Under the pieces are notes generated by a model. It worked only from the letters and a program-made list of their open reading frames with translations, was not told the DNA's origin and made no database searches. The position numbers were made by a program, and so were the translations under genes. From an uncultured Oscillospiraceae bacterium (GTDB lineage: Bacteria; Bacillota; Clostridia; Oscillospirales; Oscillospiraceae): 51,641 nucleotides of DNA. Positions 47,671-51,641 of the stretch are shown here, in pieces (the first letter of the stretch is position 1; each line of letters begins with the position of its first letter). The stretch is taken from assembly GCA_934589225.1 (NCBI GenBank), contig CAKTNS010000017.1, forward strand, positions 1-51,641, in the 5' to 3' direction.

Positions 47671-47742
47671 GGAAAGCCCCAAATTTTTATCTGAATGACC
47701 AAAAATACAGAGTAAAATTTGTAAAAACTTCTGAAAAAGCAC

Positions 47743-47771
47743 TTGACAAATGGCTATGGAGATGGTATCAT
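47743..47771 (+). promoter_or_regulatory. S10 operon promoter
   Basis: -35 TTGACA (47743-47748), 17-bp spacer, -10 TATCAT (47766-47771). Confidence 0.82.
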
Positions 47772-47778
47772 ATCTCAG

Positions 47779-48047
47779 GTTGTGCGGGGAAACTGCGCAC
47801 AACGATGCGATGATGCAGGAGATTGCGCCGAAGGGCGGTAACTTCTGCGGAGTATGTCCGGTCATCGGGCGGCTGAACTGCTTCTGTTTCGCTGGCGTAT
47901 ATCGCCGGGGCGGAAGAATGGTCGGCGCTTGTCGGCCAATTTTCATGGCCCGAAGTGATACGCACGGAAGCGTGAACGAAAAGCAGTTCGACCGTACCCA
48001 GACAACTACGCAAACTGAGTACGTTACATCAAGGAGGAAAACACAAC
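47779..48047 (+). promoter_or_regulatory. Long 5' leader of the S10 ribosomal protein operon
   Basis: About 270 nt without a credible gene separate the promoter from rpsJ. A stem GTTGTGCG/CGCACAAC opens the leader, and further GC-rich pairable segments follow (around 47826-47910 and 47950-47970). The length and structure suggest autoregulation by a ribosomal protein, as in other S10 leaders, but no known family could be matched by eye. Confidence 0.55.
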
Positions 48048-48356
48048 ATGGCAAACCAGATGATCCGCATTCGGCTGAAGGCTTATGATCACCAGCTGAT
48101 CGACTCCAGCGCGGCAAAGATCGTTGAAACCGCAAAGCGCAACGGCGCCCAGGTTTCCGGCCCCATCCCCCTGCCCACCAAGAAGGAAGTCGTTACCATC
48201 CTTCGGGCTGTCCACAAGTACAAGGATAGCCGTGAGCAGTTTGAGCGCAGAACCCACAAGAGACTGATCGATATCCTCAACCCCAACCAGAAGACCATCG
48301 AGGCCCTCATGAGCCTGGACCTTCCCGCTGGCGTTGAGATAGAGATAAAGCTGTAA
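48048..48356 (+). CDS. rpsJ: 30S ribosomal protein S10
   Basis: A 102-residue protein of the 30S head, also NusE in antitermination. IRIRLKAYDHQLID and the ERRTHKRLIDI loop are universally conserved. AAGGAGG precedes the ATG by 10 nt. It is the first gene of the S10 operon, and a spacer of 122 nt, longer than the others here, follows. Confidence 0.98.
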   Translation: MANQMIRIRLKAYDHQLIDSSAAKIVETAKRNGAQVSGPIPLPTKKEVVTILRAVHKYKDSREQFERRTHKRLIDILNPNQKTIEALMSLDLPAGVEIEIKL

Positions 48357-48478
48357 GAAGCTGACATTCTATCAGCCCTTACCGCTGCCCGCACTGTCTG
48401 GCATCGGGCGGACGGGTCATGTTGGCGGCGCGCTCACGCGTCTGTCAACCAATAACCTAAAAAAGGAGAAACTCAACC

Positions 48479-49198
48479 ATGAAAAAAGCAATCATCGGCA
48501 AAAAAGTGGGCATGACCCAGATCTTCGATGAGAGCGGCAAGGTCATCCCTGTTACCGTTGTGGAAGCAGGCCCCTGCGTTGTCACTCAGAAGAAGACCGT
48601 TGAGACCGACGGCTACACCGCCGTCCAGCTTGGCTTTGGCGACATCAAGGAGCACAAGCTGAGCAAGCCTGAGGCAGGCCACCTGAAGAAGGCTGGCGTT
48701 GCCCCCAAGAAGTACCTGAAGGAGTTCAAGCTGGAAGGCGCTGCTGACATGAACGTCGGCGACGAAGTCAAGGCTGACACCTTCGCTGCCGGCGACAAGA
48801 TCGACGTGACCGGCATCACCAAGGGCCACGGCTACCAGGGCGTTGTAAAGCGCTACGGCGCCGGACGGACCCCCATGACCCACGGCGGCGGCCCTGTTCA
48901 CCGTCACGCCGGTTCTATGGGTGCTTCCTCTCACCAGTCCCGTATTTTCCCGGGTAAGATCGGCGCCGGCCAGATGGGCTGCGACCAGGTCACCATCGAG
49001 AATCTGGACGTTGTGAAGGTTGACGCAGAGCTGAACATGATCGTTATCCGCGGCGCCATCCCCGGCCCCAAGGGCGGTCTTGTTTACATCCGCAACACCG
49101 TCAAGAACAACCGCGTCAAGAACGTGGAGACCGGCATCAGCAAGAACCCGCAGAAGGCTTCCGGCAGAAATCCCCAGAAGGCTTCCGCAAGAGGCTAA
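48479..49198 (+). CDS. rplC: 50S ribosomal protein L3
   Basis: A 239-residue large-subunit protein that starts 50S assembly and reaches the peptidyl transferase centre. KKVGMTQIFDESGKVIPVTV and the central GAGRTPMTHGGGPVHRHAGSM loops are standard. The C-terminus carries an extra tail with a duplicated NPQKAS-type sequence not seen in most L3 proteins of about 210 residues. AAAAGGAG precedes the ATG. Confidence 0.98.
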   Translation: MKKAIIGKKVGMTQIFDESGKVIPVTVVEAGPCVVTQKKTVETDGYTAVQLGFGDIKEHKLSKPEAGHLKKAGVAPKKYLKEFKLEGAADMNVGDEVKADTFAAGDKIDVTGITKGHGYQGVVKRYGAGRTPMTHGGGPVHRHAGSMGASSHQSRIFPGKIGAGQMGCDQVTIENLDVVKVDAELNMIVIRGAIPGPKGGLVYIRNTVKNNRVKNVETGISKNPQKASGRNPQKASARG

Positions 49199-49217
49199 GG
49201 AAAGGAGATCTTAAATC

Positions 49218-49841
49218 ATGCTTAAGACGAATGTTTACAATATGTCCGGCAAGCTGGTTGGCGAGATCGAACTGCCCGAAGCTGTGTTTGGCATTGATCC
49301 CAACGGCGCTGTTGTCCACGAAGTGGTCAAGAACCACCTGGCAAACCTGCGGCAGGGCACTCAGAGCGCTCTGACCCGCGCTGAGGTTTCCGGCGGCGGC
49401 CGCAAGCCCTGGAAGCAGAAGGGCACCGGCCGGGCTCGTCAGGGCTCTACCCGCGCTCCCCAGTGGACTCACGGCGGTATCGTTTTCGCTCCCAAGCCCC
49501 GGGATTACAGCTACACCCTGAACAAGAAGGCCAAGCGGCTGGCTCTGAAGAGCGTTCTGTCCGCCAAGGCCAACGAGCAGGCTGTGGTCGTCATCGACGA
49601 GATCAAGATGGAAGCTCCCAAGACCAAGGAATTCGCTGCTTTCCTGAAGGCTGTGGGCTGCACCTCCAAGACCCTGGTCGTTACCGCTGCTCCTGACCAG
49701 AACGTTGTCCGTTCCGGCCGGAACATCGCCGGCTGCGAAGTTACCTTCGCCAACCTGCTGAACACCTACGACGTGCTGCACGCCGATAAGCTGGTTGTCG
49801 ATCAGGCTGCACTCCAGAAGATCCAGGAGGTATTCGCGTAA
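49218..49841 (+). CDS. rplD: 50S ribosomal protein L4
   Basis: A 207-residue protein lining the peptide exit tunnel, and the autoregulator of the S10 operon in E. coli. RKPWKQKGTGRARQGSTRAP is the tunnel loop. Its stop codon overlaps the rplW start (TAATG). AAAGGAG precedes the ATG. Confidence 0.98.
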   Translation: MLKTNVYNMSGKLVGEIELPEAVFGIDPNGAVVHEVVKNHLANLRQGTQSALTRAEVSGGGRKPWKQKGTGRARQGSTRAPQWTHGGIVFAPKPRDYSYTLNKKAKRLALKSVLSAKANEQAVVVIDEIKMEAPKTKEFAAFLKAVGCTSKTLVVTAAPDQNVVRSGRNIAGCEVTFANLLNTYDVLHADKLVVDQAALQKIQEVFA

Positions 49842-50137
49842 TGAAGAACGTATATGACATCATCAGAAGACCCGTTATCACCGAGCAGTCCATGGAGGCT
49901 GTGGCTGATAAGAAGTACGTCTTCATGGTAGACGTTGACGCCAACAAGACCGAGATCAAGGCTGCTGTTGAGCAGGTCTTCGGTGTGAAGGTCGCCAAGG
50001 TCAACACCATCCGGATGCAGGGCAAGGTCAAGCGCACCGGCGCTTACCCCGCCGGCAAGCGGGCAGCCTACAAGAAGGCTGTTGTCACCCTGACCGCTGA
50101 CTCCAAGACCATCGAGTTCTTCGAAGGCATGGTCTAA
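49841..50137 (+). CDS. rplW: 50S ribosomal protein L23
   Basis: A 98-residue protein at the tunnel exit, where trigger factor and SRP bind. IIRRPVITEQSM and the KVAKVNTIRMQGK loop are characteristic. The start overlaps the rplD stop codon by one base. Confidence 0.97.
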   Translation: MKNVYDIIRRPVITEQSMEAVADKKYVFMVDVDANKTEIKAAVEQVFGVKVAKVNTIRMQGKVKRTGAYPAGKRAAYKKAVVTLTADSKTIEFFEGMV

Positions 50138-50166
50138 ACCAATCTCAATAAAGGAGAGAAACGCAA

Positions 50167-51003
50167 ATGGCTATTAAAACTTTTAAGCCTTATACCCCGT
50201 CCCGCAGAAACATGACCGTTTCCGCTTTCGACGGCGTAGACAAGAAGGCAAAACCTGAGCGTAGCCTGGTTGAGAGCCTCAAGAAGAATGCAGGTCGCAA
50301 CAGCTATGGTCACATCACCGTCCGCCATCGCGGCGGCGGCAACAAGCGGAAGTACCGTGTTATCGACTTCAAGCGCCAGAAGCTGGATATGCCCGCTACC
50401 GTGCAGCGCATTGAGTACGACCCCAACCGGTCCGCTTTCATCGCCCTCATCAAGTACGAAGACGAGACCCTGAGCTACATCCTGGCTCCCTACGGCCTGA
50501 AGGCCGGGGACAAGGTCGTCTCCTCCGCTTCCGCCGACATCAAGCCCGGCAACTGCCTGCCCATCGCCAACATTCCCGTGGGTACTGTGATCCACAATGT
50601 GGAGCTGCAGCCCGGCCACGGCGCTCAGCTGGTCCGCTCCGCCGGTACCGCTGCCCAGCTGATGGCCAAGGAAGGCGAGCTGGCTCAGGTCAGACTGCCC
50701 TCCGGCGAAGTTCGCTATGTTCGGATGAACTGCACCGCCTGCATCGGTCAGGTTGGCAACCTGGATCATGAGAATGTCCACATCGGCAAGGCCGGCCGTA
50801 CCCGTCACATGGGTATCCGTCCCACCGTCCGTGGCTCCGTCATGAACCCCAATGACCATCCTCACGGCGGCGGCGAGGGCCGCGCTCCTGTCGGACGCCC
50901 CGGCCCTGTCACTCCTTGGGGCAAGCCTGCTCTGGGTTATAAGACCCGGAAGGGCAAGAACCCCACCAACAAGTTCATCATCAAGCGCAGAAACAGCAAG
51001 TAA
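50167..51003 (+). CDS. rplB: 50S ribosomal protein L2
   Basis: A 278-residue rRNA-binding protein near the peptidyl transferase centre. HITVRHRGGGNKRKYRVIDF, HNVELQPGHGAQLVRSAGT (two segments) and HGGGEGRAPVGRPGPVTPWG are invariant features. AAAGGAG precedes the ATG. Length is normal. Confidence 0.98.
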   Translation: MAIKTFKPYTPSRRNMTVSAFDGVDKKAKPERSLVESLKKNAGRNSYGHITVRHRGGGNKRKYRVIDFKRQKLDMPATVQRIEYDPNRSAFIALIKYEDETLSYILAPYGLKAGDKVVSSASADIKPGNCLPIANIPVGTVIHNVELQPGHGAQLVRSAGTAAQLMAKEGELAQVRLPSGEVRYVRMNCTACIGQVGNLDHENVHIGKAGRTRHMGIRPTVRGSVMNPNDHPHGGGEGRAPVGRPGPVTPWGKPALGYKTRKGKNPTNKFIIKRRNSK

Positions 51004-51015
51004 GGAGGAAATGAA

Positions 51016-51294
51016 ATGAGCAGAAGTATCAAAAAGGGCCCTTTCGTAGCTCCTGAGCTGTACAAGCGCGTTGAAGAGCTGAACAAGGCCGGTGAAAAGA
51101 AGGTTCTGAAGACCTGGTCCAGAGCCTCCACCATTTTCCCCTCCTTCGTTGGTCACACCATCGCCGTCCACGACGGTCGGAAGCATGTTCCCGTCTATAT
51201 CACTGAGGATATGGTCGGCCACAAGCTGGGCGAGTTCGTGCCTACCAGAACCTTCCGGGGCCACTCTGGCAGCAAGACCGCCAATTCCAAGTAA
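51016..51294 (+). CDS. rpsS: 30S ribosomal protein S19
   Basis: A 92-residue head protein of the 30S subunit. SRSIKKGPFVAPEL, ASTIFPSFVGHTIAVHDGRK and the KLGEFVPTRTFRGH C-terminus are conserved. TAAGGAGG from the rplB stop region serves as the ribosome binding site. Confidence 0.98.
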   Translation: MSRSIKKGPFVAPELYKRVEELNKAGEKKVLKTWSRASTIFPSFVGHTIAVHDGRKHVPVYITEDMVGHKLGEFVPTRTFRGHSGSKTANSK

Positions 51295-51306
51295 GGAGGT
51301 ACGAAA

Positions 51307-51641
51307 ATGGAAGCATTTGCACATGTAAAGTACGTCCGGATGTCTCCCCGTAAGGTGAAGCTGGTTTGCGACATGATCCGGGGTCAGGACGTCAAGACCG
51401 CTGCCGCGTACCTGAGCCAGACCTCCAAGGCCGCTTGCGAGCCCATGGCCAAGCTGCTGAAGAGCGCCGTGGCAAACGCCGAGCACAACCACGAAATGAA
51501 CGCTGAGAACCTGTACGTTTCCACTGCGATCGCTAACCCCGGCCCCATCCTGAAGCGCGGCCGTATCGCATCCCGTCGTGGTTTCGTTCGGATCAATAAG
51601 AGAACCACTCACATCACCATCGGTGTGAGCGAGAAGGCTTA
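51307..51641 (+). CDS. rplV: 50S ribosomal protein L22 (essentially complete, stop at the window edge)
   Basis: All 111 codons of a normal L22 are visible and the window ends on TA, most likely the first two bases of the stop codon. AHVKYVRMSPRKVKLVCDMI and the SRRGFVRINKRTTHITI C-terminal beta hairpin, which enters the exit tunnel, identify it. AAGGAGG precedes the ATG. Confidence 0.97.
   Translation, partial: MEAFAHVKYVRMSPRKVKLVCDMIRGQDVKTAAAYLSQTSKAACEPMAKLLKSAVANAEHNHEMNAENLYVSTAIANPGPILKRGRIASRRGFVRINKRTTHITIGVSEKA

Noticed and set aside
47750..48088. A 112-codon reading frame over the S10 leader
   Set aside because: It begins inside the promoter spacer, has no ribosome binding site, runs into rpsJ in another frame and has no protein-like composition.

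Overview
The window looks like part of a GC-rich Clostridia chromosome, most likely the Oscillospiraceae/Ruminococcaceae group. The reasons are the Firmicutes order of housekeeping genes, strong GGAGG ribosome binding sites, ECF-like sigma factors paired with DUF4179-like membrane partners, a Clostridia-type conjugative element, and intergenic palindromes of the kind common in that group. This is inferred from gene content; no database search was possible.

Bases 1-4,830 (minus strand) are one end of an integrative conjugative element: parB, a small DUF4406-like protein, a C5-cytosine methyltransferase, ArdA antirestriction protein, a PcfB-like protein and the N-terminus of a VirD4-like coupling protein. 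The usual parA partner is absent. Its place is taken by a nested inverted repeat and an AT-rich AAA+ ATPase gene that lacks a credible start. Bases 6,020-7,250 are a scrap zone with a GNAT gene, a stop-interrupted gene remnant and the tail of a DUF4143-type ATPase.

Bases 7,450-28,600 are accessory: two paralogous sigma/anti-sigma cassettes, a GtrII-like membrane protein, oligoendopeptidase F, an asymmetric heterodimeric ABC exporter, a Fic protein, a two-component system with a lipoprotein, DAHP synthase, a methyltransferase and a tandem-GNAT protein. The tandem-GNAT gene is preceded by its own promoter, a 28-codon leader ORF and an intrinsic terminator, which looks like an attenuation device. 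Two clusters of palindromic dispersed repeats (13.4-14.4 kb and 22.5-22.9 kb) fill the long gene-free stretches.

Bases 28,650-51,641 are core chromosome: rnpB (minus strand); murD-ispD-ispF; a DUF3343/cysteine desulfurase pair behind a hairpin that covers the ribosome binding site; a long apparent operon cdaA-cdaR-yicC-remA-gmk-rpoZ-priA-def-fmt-rsmB-rlmN-prpC-prkC-rsgA ending in a terminator; and the start of the S10 ribosomal protein operon (rpsJ-rplC-rplD-rplW-rplB-rpsS-rplV) behind a leader of about 270 nt. The best candidates for something undescribed are the leader-peptide/attenuator ahead of the tandem GNAT gene, the paired sigma/anti-sigma cassettes with a shared promoter element and a shared LVGC cysteine, and the disrupted end of the conjugative element.
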